A DNA stretch of 64,000 nt, from contig NZ_JAJADQ010000015.1 in assembly GCF_020447315.1 (NCBI RefSeq), forward strand, positions 1 to 64,000. Direction: 5' to 3'. The stretch's first letter is position 1; each line of letters starts with the position of its first letter. This document shows, one piece after another, positions 55,055 to 63,155 of the stretch. The notes beneath the pieces were generated by a model, which saw nothing but the letters and a program-made list of their open reading frames with translations, was not told the DNA's origin and did no database searches. The translations under genes and the position numbers were made by a program. This DNA is from Hymenobacter nitidus (GTDB lineage Bacteria; Bacteroidota; Bacteroidia; Cytophagales; Hymenobacteraceae).

Positions 55055-57532
55055 CTACCATTTGACCGCCACCGTCAGAAAGTAGCTGCGGCCATCCGAG
55101 GGCAGGATGCCGGGGCCGGGGTAGCCCGTGGCGCGGCGCGTAAAGTAGCGGGTATCGGTCAGGTTATTCACGCTGCCTTCCAGTTTCAGCCAGCGCCGCT
55201 CCCACGACACGGAGGCGTCGAGTAGCTGGTAGGCCGGTACCAAGCCAACGACTGCCAGACTGGGGTCCGGGCGGGCATCGTTCGGGCTATTGGGAGCGTT
55301 GGTGGCTTCCGAGAACTGGTCGGAGAGGTAGGTAAACTGCACCGATGCCTTCACCGGGCCAAAGCCGCCCTGCATGCCGGCCTTCAGGTTGAGGTTGGGG
55401 ACAAACTCCACTTGCTTGCCCACCACTTCCTGGTTCTGACTCCGGGTGTAACGGCTGCGAATCACCGACACGTTGCCGAAGGTAGACCAGCGCCAGCGAC
55501 CGGGCTCGGCGCTCGGACGCAGCACCCGCAGCACGTCGGCTTCGGCATAGGACTCCACGCCCAGAATCAGGGCCCGGCCGATGTTGTCGCGGTAGCGGAA
55601 CGGGCGGTCAAACCGGTCGTAGGTGCCCACCTCGCCGATGCGGTTGTTATAACCCAGGGCAAACAAGCTCACGTCATACGTCAGCCACTGTCCCTGCTCG
55701 CCGCGCAAGCCCAGGTCGGCGGAGTAGCCGCGCTCGTCCTGCAAATTGGGGTTGATGACGAGCGAGTTGTTGACAATCTGCATGTCGCCGAAGGTGATGG
55801 AGCGGTAGTTCTGCGACACGTTGGCGTAGAACTCGCGCTGCTCCACCGGCTTGTAAGAGGCCCCCAGTCCGCCAATAACGAAGGAGCGGGGGCTGGTGCG
55901 CTGCTCGTCGGTGGTTCGAACGTCGGTGATGTTGCCGGCCAAATCCCGTGACACCGTCTGGTAGGAGCCGTCGGCGCGGGTACGAATGTACTCCACACGC
56001 ACGCCGGGGGTGAGCGAGAAATGCTCACCAAAGTAGAAGATGTTCTCGGCAAAGACGGCCGCGTTGTAGTTCGGGAAGCGGTAATCCGACGAGGCCGACG
56101 GCGCGTTCAACCCCGCCGCTGGCTCCTCGAACCGAAATTCCGCCCGGCGGCCGGCCGGGCCGGCGCCCTGGAGGCTGTGGTTGTAGCCGCGGTAAAGGCG
56201 CGTGCCCACCAGCAATACCCCGCTCGCGGTTTCGCCCAGGCCGTAGCGGGTCAGGTAGCGGGCTTCGGCGCCCACGTTGCGAAAGTCGCCGGTGATAAGC
56301 TCCCGCTGCTGGGTGTCGGCATCGGCCCGCTCCACGAAGTTGGTCCGGAAGCCCAGGGCATTGCGCGAGGCCAGCAGTCCGAACGTCGTCACATTCAGGT
56401 TGGACCGGGGGCTCAGCTTCCAGTCGGCCGAGAGGTTAAACAGGTTCCAATCGACTTCAAACCAGTTGCGCGCCCGGTTGCTTTGCCGCGGGTTGTCGGC
56501 AAACTGCCGGTCGCTGAGCCCCCCGGGCTGCTGGGCCAGGTAGTCCATGTGCGTGACCTGGGCCCCGACCTTGAAGTTCTCCGTGAACTGGTAGCGCAGG
56601 TCGGCGTAGGCAGTTTTGCTGACAAAGCCGGAGTTGGGCCGCCACCCGTCGCCGCGCTTGTACTGGGCAAAGGCGTAGTAGCTCAGCTTCTTGACCGTGC
56701 CGCTAACGCTGTTGAACGAGTTGAAAAAGCCGAACGAGCCCGCCGTTTGCCGCGACACCACCGCCACGGTCTTGTCGGGCTCAGGCGCGCGCAGCTCGAA
56801 GTTGAGCAGCCCGCCGAACTGGGTGCCGTACTGCAGCGAGGCGGCCCCGCGTACGAGCTGGATGCGCTTGACGGCCTCCACGGGTGGCGTGTAGTAGCTT
56901 TCGGGGTAGCCCAGCGCGTCGGCCGAGATGTCGTAGCCGTTCTGCCGCACGTTGAAGTTGCTGGTGCGGTTGGGGTCCAGGCCGCGGCCCCCGATGCTCA
57001 GTTGCAGTCCGCCCTGGTCGCTTTCCCAGATGTTGAGCCCCGCCACCCGCGAATACACCTGCCGGGCGTTGTTGGTGGCCAGGTTGGCCACCAGGTTGTC
57101 GGGCACGATGACTTCGGTTTTCTTGGCCGCGAAGATGGCCGTGCCCTCCACCTCGCGCAGGCGCTGCTGCCCGAAGCGCGACTGGGGCGCCGCCACCACC
57201 ACCTCCTGGAGCTGCCGCTCGCGCCGGGTCAGCGTAAACTCCTGCACGCTGCCGTCCGCAGTGACCTCAACCACGGCTTTGAAGGGCTCGTGTCCAATGG
57301 ACGAGAACTGCAGCTGCTGCCGGCCGGGCGCCAGCCTGGCCAGCGTGAACAGGCCGGCCGAGTCGGTGCGGGCAATTTGGCGGGAGCCGCGCACGTACAC
57401 CTCGCAGCCCACCACGGGGCGGTCCGTGCCCGCCTCCCGCACGCGGCCCTGCAGGCTCACCTGCTGGGCCACGGCCGTAAAGCCGGAAAGCACACTCACC
57501 GCCAGCACGGCGCTATAAACCGGTAATCTCAT
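55055..57532 (-). CDS. TonB-dependent receptor (FecA-like), iron operon
   Basis: At 825 residues this shows a signal peptide ending at TAVAQQ, a carboxypeptidase-like domain (about 25-105), a plug (VANLATNNARQVYSRVAGLNIWE, RGLDPNRTSNFNVRQNGYDISAD) and a barrel with a C-terminal aromatic strand ending YFLTVAVKW. The plug fits FecA-like iron receptors. The genes encoded upstream in the operon (HTTM, imelysin and DUF4856) support iron as the ligand. Its start overlaps the HTTM stop by 20 bases, so they are translated together. Confidence 0.9.
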   Translation of the reverse strand: MRLPVYSAVLAVSVLSGFTAVAQQVSLQGRVREAGTDRPVVGCEVYVRGSRQIARTDSAGLFTLARLAPGRQQLQFSSIGHEPFKAVVEVTADGSVQEFTLTRRERQLQEVVVAAPQSRFGQQRLREVEGTAIFAAKKTEVIVPDNLVANLATNNARQVYSRVAGLNIWESDQGGLQLSIGGRGLDPNRTSNFNVRQNGYDISADALGYPESYYTPPVEAVKRIQLVRGAASLQYGTQFGGLLNFELRAPEPDKTVAVVSRQTAGSFGFFNSFNSVSGTVKKLSYYAFAQYKRGDGWRPNSGFVSKTAYADLRYQFTENFKVGAQVTHMDYLAQQPGGLSDRQFADNPRQSNRARNWFEVDWNLFNLSADWKLSPRSNLNVTTFGLLASRNALGFRTNFVERADADTQQRELITGDFRNVGAEARYLTRYGLGETASGVLLVGTRLYRGYNHSLQGAGPAGRRAEFRFEEPAAGLNAPSASSDYRFPNYNAAVFAENIFYFGEHFSLTPGVRVEYIRTRADGSYQTVSRDLAGNITDVRTTDEQRTSPRSFVIGGLGASYKPVEQREFYANVSQNYRSITFGDMQIVNNSLVINPNLQDERGYSADLGLRGEQGQWLTYDVSLFALGYNNRIGEVGTYDRFDRPFRYRDNIGRALILGVESYAEADVLRVLRPSAEPGRWRWSTFGNVSVIRSRYTRSQNQEVVGKQVEFVPNLNLKAGMQGGFGPVKASVQFTYLSDQFSEATNAPNSPNDARPDPSLAVVGLVPAYQLLDASVSWERRWLKLEGSVNNLTDTRYFTRRATGYPGPGILPSDGRSYFLTVAVKW

Positions 57533-58880
57533 CGTCGAAAGGTAAAATCCAGGGCTTGGGTCGCAGGTCGTCTTCGACGCGGGCCAAATCCACGGTGGGG
57601 TCGATAAAGCTTTTGCCCAGCCGCCCGTTCAGGCTCACGTAGGCATCGGCGTACACCTGGGGGTTGGTCACTCCCTGGCCGGCGTAGTAGTCGCGCAGGT
57701 AGTGGGCAAACTGCACCAGCATGTCGGGCTGGGTGCTCATCATCTTTTCCTGCAGCACGCTCAGGTGGGCGCGGTTGTCTACCTGCCGGATGCGGCCCGT
57801 CGCGCCGTCCACAACCTTGAACTGCACGTAGCCCATCTTCTCCATCAGCATCACCCGCCAGGAGAAGCGGTACCCTTCCTCGGTCCAGAACAGCTCGTGG
57901 GGATAAAGCAGGTAGCGAAAGGGCAAGACCAGCTGCACCACGAAGAACACGCCCAGGGTCAGCAGCAGCAGCTGCCGGCGAGCCGGGCCGTAGCGCAGCG
58001 GCGCGGAGAGCAAGGGGGCCGTGGGGGAAAAGGGCAACAGCCCGCGCACGCGCTGCAGCACCCGCTCGTGCCAGTCGGCGGGAAAGAACACCAGGGCGGC
58101 GACCATCATCACGTAGGGAAACATGCCGATGGGAAAGAGCACCGCCGTCAGCACGTGAAACACCACCACGGTGGCGTAGGCCCAGGGCCGGGTACGGCGG
58201 TTGAGCAGAAAGAAGGGCACCGTCAAATCGTAGAACGCGCCAAACCAGCTGAAGGCGTAGGCCACCCACACCTGCCCCAGCAGGGGGCCAATCAGGGGCA
58301 AGTCGTTTTTGGCCGGCAGCCAGATGCGCAGCGGCATGGCTTCCAGCAGCCAGTCGGAGTTGAGCTTGGCCAGCCCGGCGTACACGTAGACGATGCCCAT
58401 GAGCAGGCGCAGCGCGTCCACCGTCCAGCGCGGCACCTCGCTGCGCCAGCGGGCCGGGTTGAGGTGGGTGTCGAGAGCGAAGTAGCGCCCGGCCGGCAGC
58501 AGCGCCAGCAGCAGCGCCGCCAAACTCACGAAATAGTAATGGTTCAGGTAGGTGCTTTTGTCCATGAGCTCGATGTAGGTAAAGCTCAGAAACACCCCCA
58601 GCGCGGCCGTGCGGTACCAATAGCCCACGGCCATGAGCAGGGCGCACAGCCCGCAGAAGGCAAACAGCCCGTAGGTATAGACGCCCAGCGGCCGCACCCA
58701 CTCGAAGCCGTAGTAGGAGAAAAAGAACCGGGGCTGCAGGTACAGCTCGGCTATCCAGCCCTTGGCCCAAAAACGCACCACGCTGGCCAGTACCAGTAGG
58801 CCAAAGGCCATCCGGAACGTAGCCAGCGGGGCGGCTGGGGTGTAGGCGTGGAGGTAGCGTTGCAGCCGGGCGATCTGCAT
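57513..58880 (-). CDS. HTTM-domain membrane protein of the iron operon
   Basis: The protein has 455 residues and at least six membrane helices. HTTM (horizontally transferred transmembrane) features include YLNHYYFVSLAALLLALLPAGRYF and the DLTVPFFLLNRRTRPWAYATVVVFHVLTAVLFPIGMFPY stretch, similar to vitamin K-dependent gamma-carboxylase-like enzymes. A soluble domain lies at the C-terminus. It occurs here in the order DUF4856-imelysin-HTTM-TonB receptor, a layout seen in Bacteroidota iron operons. The reaction is unknown. Its start shares one base with the imelysin stop. Confidence 0.83.
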   Translation of the reverse strand: MQIARLQRYLHAYTPAAPLATFRMAFGLLVLASVVRFWAKGWIAELYLQPRFFFSYYGFEWVRPLGVYTYGLFAFCGLCALLMAVGYWYRTAALGVFLSFTYIELMDKSTYLNHYYFVSLAALLLALLPAGRYFALDTHLNPARWRSEVPRWTVDALRLLMGIVYVYAGLAKLNSDWLLEAMPLRIWLPAKNDLPLIGPLLGQVWVAYAFSWFGAFYDLTVPFFLLNRRTRPWAYATVVVFHVLTAVLFPIGMFPYVMMVAALVFFPADWHERVLQRVRGLLPFSPTAPLLSAPLRYGPARRQLLLLTLGVFFVVQLVLPFRYLLYPHELFWTEEGYRFSWRVMLMEKMGYVQFKVVDGATGRIRQVDNRAHLSVLQEKMMSTQPDMLVQFAHYLRDYYAGQGVTNPQVYADAYVSLNGRLGKSFIDPTVDLARVEDDLRPKPWILPFDDEITGL

Positions 58881-59992
58881 TAGTCGCCGTCGTTGTCCAC
58901 GTAAGTTACCGTGACGCTCAGGGCCGAGGTCATGTCGACCTTGAGCAGGCGCACCGCCTTCTGCATCTCGTTGTAGGACGCCACGGCGTCGGGGTTGCGG
59001 CTGGTAAACGTGGCGTGCAGGTCTGGGCCCAGGGAGCTGAGCTGCTGAAAGGAAACGCCAAACTGGGTGTTGATGAGGCCGGCCAGCCCCTGGCCCGTGC
59101 GGCTGTCTTTGGCGCCCAAGGCATCCAGGTAGCTTTTCAGCGAGGGCTGCCCGGCGCGGCCGTTGAAAAAAGCTTGCACGGTAGCGTGGGCCGTGGTGGC
59201 CAGCTGCAGAGGCAGCGCGCCGCGGTGGTAGTAGGCCTCCATCTTTTCGGGCAGCGGCGTGCCGCTCATCGTGCCGGCCGGGATGCCGATTTTACCGGCC
59301 CGCAGGAAGCGCTCAAAGTACAGCGAGTAGGCGTTCACCACCCGCGAGAGCGAAGAACTGGCGTCGGTGCCGGTATTGCCCACAAAGGTGTCGCGGTAGG
59401 AGCCATTCCACTGGGAGTAGACCGTACCGAAGGTTTGCTCCATCTTGGCTACCACGTCCGTCAGGTAGCGCCGGTGCGCAGCCGAGGTAGCGTACTGTTG
59501 CGCGATGGCGGCGTCGCTGGTGGCGATGCCGTTGAGCAGGTAGTCCAGGGCGGGAAAGCCCTGCTGGGGAATGGCCGTGGACAACTCAAAGTCGTAGGTT
59601 CCCGCGCTTATGTTGCGGTTGATGCCGGCCACGTCGGCCGGGTAGATGTTGAAGCGGTTGCGCAGGCTGACCTGCTCGGCGGGTCCGAACTCGTAAAGCT
59701 CCACCTTCTGCCACTCCACGTAAGCGGACGCCCAGGCCTGGCGTGCCTCAAGCAGTGTTGCCGCCGTGGGGGCGGCGGTAAAGGCGGTGGTTTTGGCCTT
59801 GAGCGTAGTCAGCTTGGTGTTGAAACGCTGGTAGCCGGGCTTAACCAGGCTGTCGGCCCAGTACGTGAGCAGGGCTTTGCGGTCGGGACCAGCGCCGGGC
59901 TCGGGCGTATCGGTACCGGGGTCTTTCTGGCAGCTGAAGATGCCCACGCTAAGGAGCAGCAAGGTCAGGGCGAACAGAAGGGTTTTTTTCAT
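58880..59992 (-). CDS. Imelysin-family lipoprotein (EfeM/EfeO-like)
   Basis: The protein has 370 residues, with a lipobox signal (LLLLSVGIFSC, Cys21). The imelysin domain starts near residue 40, and typical segments such as WQKVELYEFGPAEQVSLRNRFNIYPADV and FPALDYLLNG are present, with the GFPALDYLL helix of this family. Imelysins are insulin-cleaving-like, iron-related periplasmic proteins, here membrane-anchored. The gene lies between DUF4856 and HTTM. A 41-base hairpin lies before its start. Confidence 0.88.
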   Translation of the reverse strand: MKKTLLFALTLLLLSVGIFSCQKDPGTDTPEPGAGPDRKALLTYWADSLVKPGYQRFNTKLTTLKAKTTAFTAAPTAATLLEARQAWASAYVEWQKVELYEFGPAEQVSLRNRFNIYPADVAGINRNISAGTYDFELSTAIPQQGFPALDYLLNGIATSDAAIAQQYATSAAHRRYLTDVVAKMEQTFGTVYSQWNGSYRDTFVGNTGTDASSSLSRVVNAYSLYFERFLRAGKIGIPAGTMSGTPLPEKMEAYYHRGALPLQLATTAHATVQAFFNGRAGQPSLKSYLDALGAKDSRTGQGLAGLINTQFGVSFQQLSSLGPDLHATFTSRNPDAVASYNEMQKAVRLLKVDMTSALSVTVTYVDNDGD

Positions 59993-60014
59993 GGAATGCT
60001 ATTTTCGTAGCGAA

Positions 60015-60055
60015 GGCCAACCCGCCTGGCAGCGGAGCTGTCAGACGGGTTGGCC
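60015..60055 (-). other. Long hairpin between the DUF4856 and imelysin genes
   Basis: GGCCAACCCG (60015-60024) pairs with CGGGTTGGCC (60046-60055) and an inner near-perfect 8-bp helix continues the stem to a three-base loop. No T run follows on the minus strand. It may protect the DUF4856 message from decay, giving more of that protein than of the downstream ones. Confidence 0.68.
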
Positions 60056-60085
60056 AAACGGTTCCGCTGGTGAGGCGGCCCCGGA

Positions 60086-61231
60086 CTACAGTAGGTTAAA
60101 CTTGGTCTTGATGGCGTTGATGGCCACGTCCGCCTGGGCATTGGTCAGGCTCCAGGCCCCGTTGGTACCAGCCGTCAGCGGATTGAGAATGGCATCGGAA
60201 AAAGCTGCAGTGGCGCCGTACTTGGTGCAGAAGCGCAGCGAGTAGATAAAGCCGAGCCCTTCGCCCAGGGCGTGCGCTTTCACAGCCGGGTCCGCCGCCG
60301 CTTTCCAGTTGCTCAGGTACGAGACGGCCGACAGGGCAATGGTTTTTTCCAGTTCGGTGCGGATGATGGCTGCCTGGGCCTGTACGCCGGCCGCGTCGTT
60401 GTTGACGATAGCCGCGCGGCCCTTCAGCAAGGCCATGTATACAGCCGGTGAGGCGGAACCGTTCTTTTCGTTGAGGTAGCCGGCCAGAAACCGTTCGCGG
60501 GGCGTCAGGTTAATGTCCGTGGTCATGATGGCGTTGCTGGTCAGGTAGCCATAGGCCAAGTCCCAGTTGTGCTCCAGTTCCGAGTAAGCTTTGCCATCCA
60601 CCACTTTGCTGTTGTTGGCTTTCAGCGCGTTGTCGGTGAGCAGCACGTTGTCAATCTGGTCGAGCAGCAACGCCCCGATAAGGGACTTGGCAATAACCTG
60701 GTTGACCTCTACGCCCTTCTCATCGACCAGATAGCGGCCCAGGCGGCCCGCCGAGCCGGGCGTGGCAACCTGGTTGACTGACTGGCTGGCCACGGCCAGT
60801 TTGGCCAGCTGCTGGTCGACGTAGCGACGCACCAGTTCAGCATCCGTGCCGCTGAAGGAAGCGGCCGTGGCGTTGCGCAGCTGCAGGCCGGAGGCGTTGA
60901 GCGCCGGTGCCGTAAAGGTGCTGCCGGTGTACAAGCTGTTGAGGCGGTTCACGTCCAGCGTAGCCGGAGTTGCCGGCGGCGCTACAGCCACCTGCGACAT
61001 ATAGGTGTTGAACTCGGTAAACATGTCCAGCCGCGTGTTCGCGGTACCCAAATCGACCGTCGACTGACCGCTGGCGTCTTTGAACGACTCCGTGTAGCGT
61101 GAGGAAGCGGTCAGGCTGCTGGCGTCCATCTTCGGACGCAAGGTGGGAGCCGTTTCCGTTTCGTTTTTATCGCAGGAAGAAAAGCCAAAGGCGAGCGCAA
61201 GCAGCGCAACAGGGAAGAGTTTAAATGACAT
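60086..61231 (-). CDS. DUF4856 lipoprotein, first gene of the iron operon
   Basis: The protein has 381 residues and begins with a lipoprotein signal (LFPVALLALAFGFSSC, Cys20). The DUF4856 order is present: SSRYTESFKDASGQSTVDLGTANTRLDMFTEFNTYM near the start, then EKGVEVNQVIAKSLIGALLLDQIDNVLL and AYSELEHNWDLAYGYL. This family is linked with iron uptake in Bacteroidota. It is the first gene in the minus-strand operon, with a consensus -7 element 30 bases upstream of its start. The direct repeats farther up are likely regulator sites. Confidence 0.87.
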   Translation of the reverse strand: MSFKLFPVALLALAFGFSSCDKNETETAPTLRPKMDASSLTASSRYTESFKDASGQSTVDLGTANTRLDMFTEFNTYMSQVAVAPPATPATLDVNRLNSLYTGSTFTAPALNASGLQLRNATAASFSGTDAELVRRYVDQQLAKLAVASQSVNQVATPGSAGRLGRYLVDEKGVEVNQVIAKSLIGALLLDQIDNVLLTDNALKANNSKVVDGKAYSELEHNWDLAYGYLTSNAIMTTDINLTPRERFLAGYLNEKNGSASPAVYMALLKGRAAIVNNDAAGVQAQAAIIRTELEKTIALSAVSYLSNWKAAADPAVKAHALGEGLGFIYSLRFCTKYGATAAFSDAILNPLTAGTNGAWSLTNAQADVAINAIKTKFNLL

Positions 61232-61260
61232 GAAGCCTGTCGTTAGGGTTGTTGACGAGG

Positions 61261-61332
61261 CAAAGGTAGAATCTTATTTGGAATGATTACAGATAACACG
61301 AATAATTTCTGTCTGGAATGATTATAAATAAT
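61261..61332 (-). promoter_or_regulatory. Iron-operon promoter with two 20-bp direct repeats
   Basis: On the minus strand TACCTTTG (complement of 61261-61268) is a perfect -7 element 30 bases before the DUF4856 start. Upstream lie two related 20-bp repeats, TTGGAATGATTACAGATAAC (61278-61297) and CTGGAATGATTATAAATAAT (61313-61332), 35 bp apart and 16 of 20 identical. They fall where an iron repressor would block RNA polymerase. The rest of the 61333-61620 gap has no supported gene. Confidence 0.68.
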
Positions 61333-61620
61333 TGAGCTAAGCCTTAGATGGTGTAGCTGATTATACATGCCTGCGTAAAGAGTGTCACACTAAGCATAGC
61401 ACCTTAATAGCAGTGCATCTACATATTAAGCGGTTTGGGACTGGCAATTTCTGGCCCACTAAGTAGCCTGGACAAGGTGAATTTCGATGTTGTCAAACTC
61501 CTCCGGCTTTCATGAATGACTGCCTACTACAGCAGATAGTTTTGTTCATAGTAAGTATGGCAAAGCCATGATGTAAGATTTCCAAGTAGCGAGGCAAACC
61601 ATTCGACGCCATAAACAGTA

Positions 61621-61658
61621 TTTAGGGAACCTTAAATAAATTTTTAGGGCATCCTAAA
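61621..61658. promoter_or_regulatory. Two DtxR/MntR-like palindromes before mntH
   Basis: TTTAGGGAACCTTAAA (61621-61636) and TTTAGGGCATCCTAAA (61643-61658) are both TTTAGG-N4-CCTAAA-type palindromes, the second exact, 22 bp apart, two helical turns. They lie 37 bases before the Nramp start. The form and position suit a manganese- or iron-dependent DtxR/MntR-type repressor, encoded elsewhere. Confidence 0.7.
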
Positions 61659-61694
61659 TATCCTACCTTGCGGCCTTAACCTACTCCTCCTGCT

Positions 61695-63074
61695 ATGGAA
61701 ACATTACTCGTGCCCCCGGCGCCGCTGCCGGACCTGCAGCCCCCAGTAGCCGCGGAGCCCGGCTGGCGCAAGCCGCGCAACGCGCCTTCGCTGCGCGAAG
61801 TGTACGCTTCCATCAAGGTGCCGCCGGCCAGCGCCTCGTTCTGGCGCAAACTGTTTGCCTTCTGGGGGCCGGGCCTGATGGTGGCCGTGGGCTACATGGA
61901 CCCCGGCAACTGGGCCACCGACATTGCCGGCGGCTCCCGCTACGGCTACACCCTGCTGTCCGTGATTTTAATTTCCAATTTGTTCGCCATGCTGCTGCAG
62001 CACCTGGCCGCCAAGCTGGGCATCGTGACGGGCCGCGACCTGGCGCAGGCCTGCCGGGACCACTACTCCAAGCCGGTGGCCATGGTGCTCTGGGTGCTCT
62101 GCGAAATCGCCATCGCGGCCTGCGACCTGGCCGAGGTAATTGGCTCCGCCATCGCCCTGAACCTGCTCTTTGGTCTGCCCCTCACGTGGGGCGTGGTGCT
62201 CACGGTGCTCGACGTGCTGGTGGTGCTCTACTTCCAGAACAAGGGCTTTCGGGTGATAGAAAGCATCGTGGCCGGCCTCATCGTCATCATTTTCGGCTGC
62301 TTCGTGTACGAAATCATCGTCTCGAACCCCGACTATATGGCCATGCTCGGTGGGCTGGTGCCCCGGCCCGAAGTGGTGACCAACCCGCAGATGCTCTACA
62401 TCGCCATCGGCATCCTGGGCGCCACCGTGATGCCCCACAACCTGTACCTGCACTCCAGCATCGTGCAAACCCGGCAGATTGAGCAGACCGAGCCCGGCAA
62501 GCGCATGGCCATCAAGTTTGCCACCATCGACTCGACGGTGGCCTTGTTTCTGGCTTTCTTCGTCAATGCCGCTATTCTGGTAACGGCCGCTGCTACCTTC
62601 CACAAGACGGGCATGTACAACGTGGCCGACATCAACGACGCCCACAAGCTGCTCACGCCGGTGCTCGGCGCCGGGGCCGCCAGCATGCTCTTCGCCGTGG
62701 CCCTGCTGGCCGCCGGCCAGAACTCCACGCTCACCGGCACACTGGCCGGGCAGATTGTGATGGAGGGCTTCCTCAACCTCCGGCTCAAGCCCTGGATGCG
62801 GCGCCTGCTCACCCGCGGCATTGCCGTGGTGCCGGCTCTGATTGTGACGCTTATCTACGGGGAGAAGGGCACCGGCCAGCTGCTGGTGCTCAGCCAAGTC
62901 ATCCTCTCGCTGCAGCTCAGCTTCGCCGTGGTGCCGCTGGTGCTCTTCACGAGCAGCCGGCTTAAAATGGGCGTGTTCGCCAACGGGCCGCTGGTCAAAG
63001 CCACGGCGTGGACGGTGTCGGGCATCATCATCGCCCTGAACGTGTACCTGCTCGTGCAGACTTTCTTCGGCTAA
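61695..63074 (+). CDS. mntH: Nramp-family divalent metal transporter
   Basis: The protein has 459 residues and eleven helices. The Nramp signatures are present: YMDPGNWATDIAGGSRYGYTLL in helix 1 (DPGN metal site) and ILGATVMPHNLYLHSS in helix 6 (MPH). It imports Mn2+ or Fe2+ with protons. An N-terminal proline-rich extension of about 45 residues precedes the first helix. It lies alone with two metal-repressor-like palindromes in its promoter and is followed by a putative outer-membrane protein 81 bases away, which may be co-transcribed. Confidence 0.94.
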   Translation: METLLVPPAPLPDLQPPVAAEPGWRKPRNAPSLREVYASIKVPPASASFWRKLFAFWGPGLMVAVGYMDPGNWATDIAGGSRYGYTLLSVILISNLFAMLLQHLAAKLGIVTGRDLAQACRDHYSKPVAMVLWVLCEIAIAACDLAEVIGSAIALNLLFGLPLTWGVVLTVLDVLVVLYFQNKGFRVIESIVAGLIVIIFGCFVYEIIVSNPDYMAMLGGLVPRPEVVTNPQMLYIAIGILGATVMPHNLYLHSSIVQTRQIEQTEPGKRMAIKFATIDSTVALFLAFFVNAAILVTAAATFHKTGMYNVADINDAHKLLTPVLGAGAASMLFAVALLAAGQNSTLTGTLAGQIVMEGFLNLRLKPWMRRLLTRGIAVVPALIVTLIYGEKGTGQLLVLSQVILSLQLSFAVVPLVLFTSSRLKMGVFANGPLVKATAWTVSGIIIALNVYLLVQTFFG

Positions 63075-63155
63075 GCTAATTGCCTGCTGCTGTTTGATTT
63101 CTCTGGGGCACCCGTCCCCGGCTGCCCCCTCTTTGCCTTCTTTTTCCGGTGTTCT

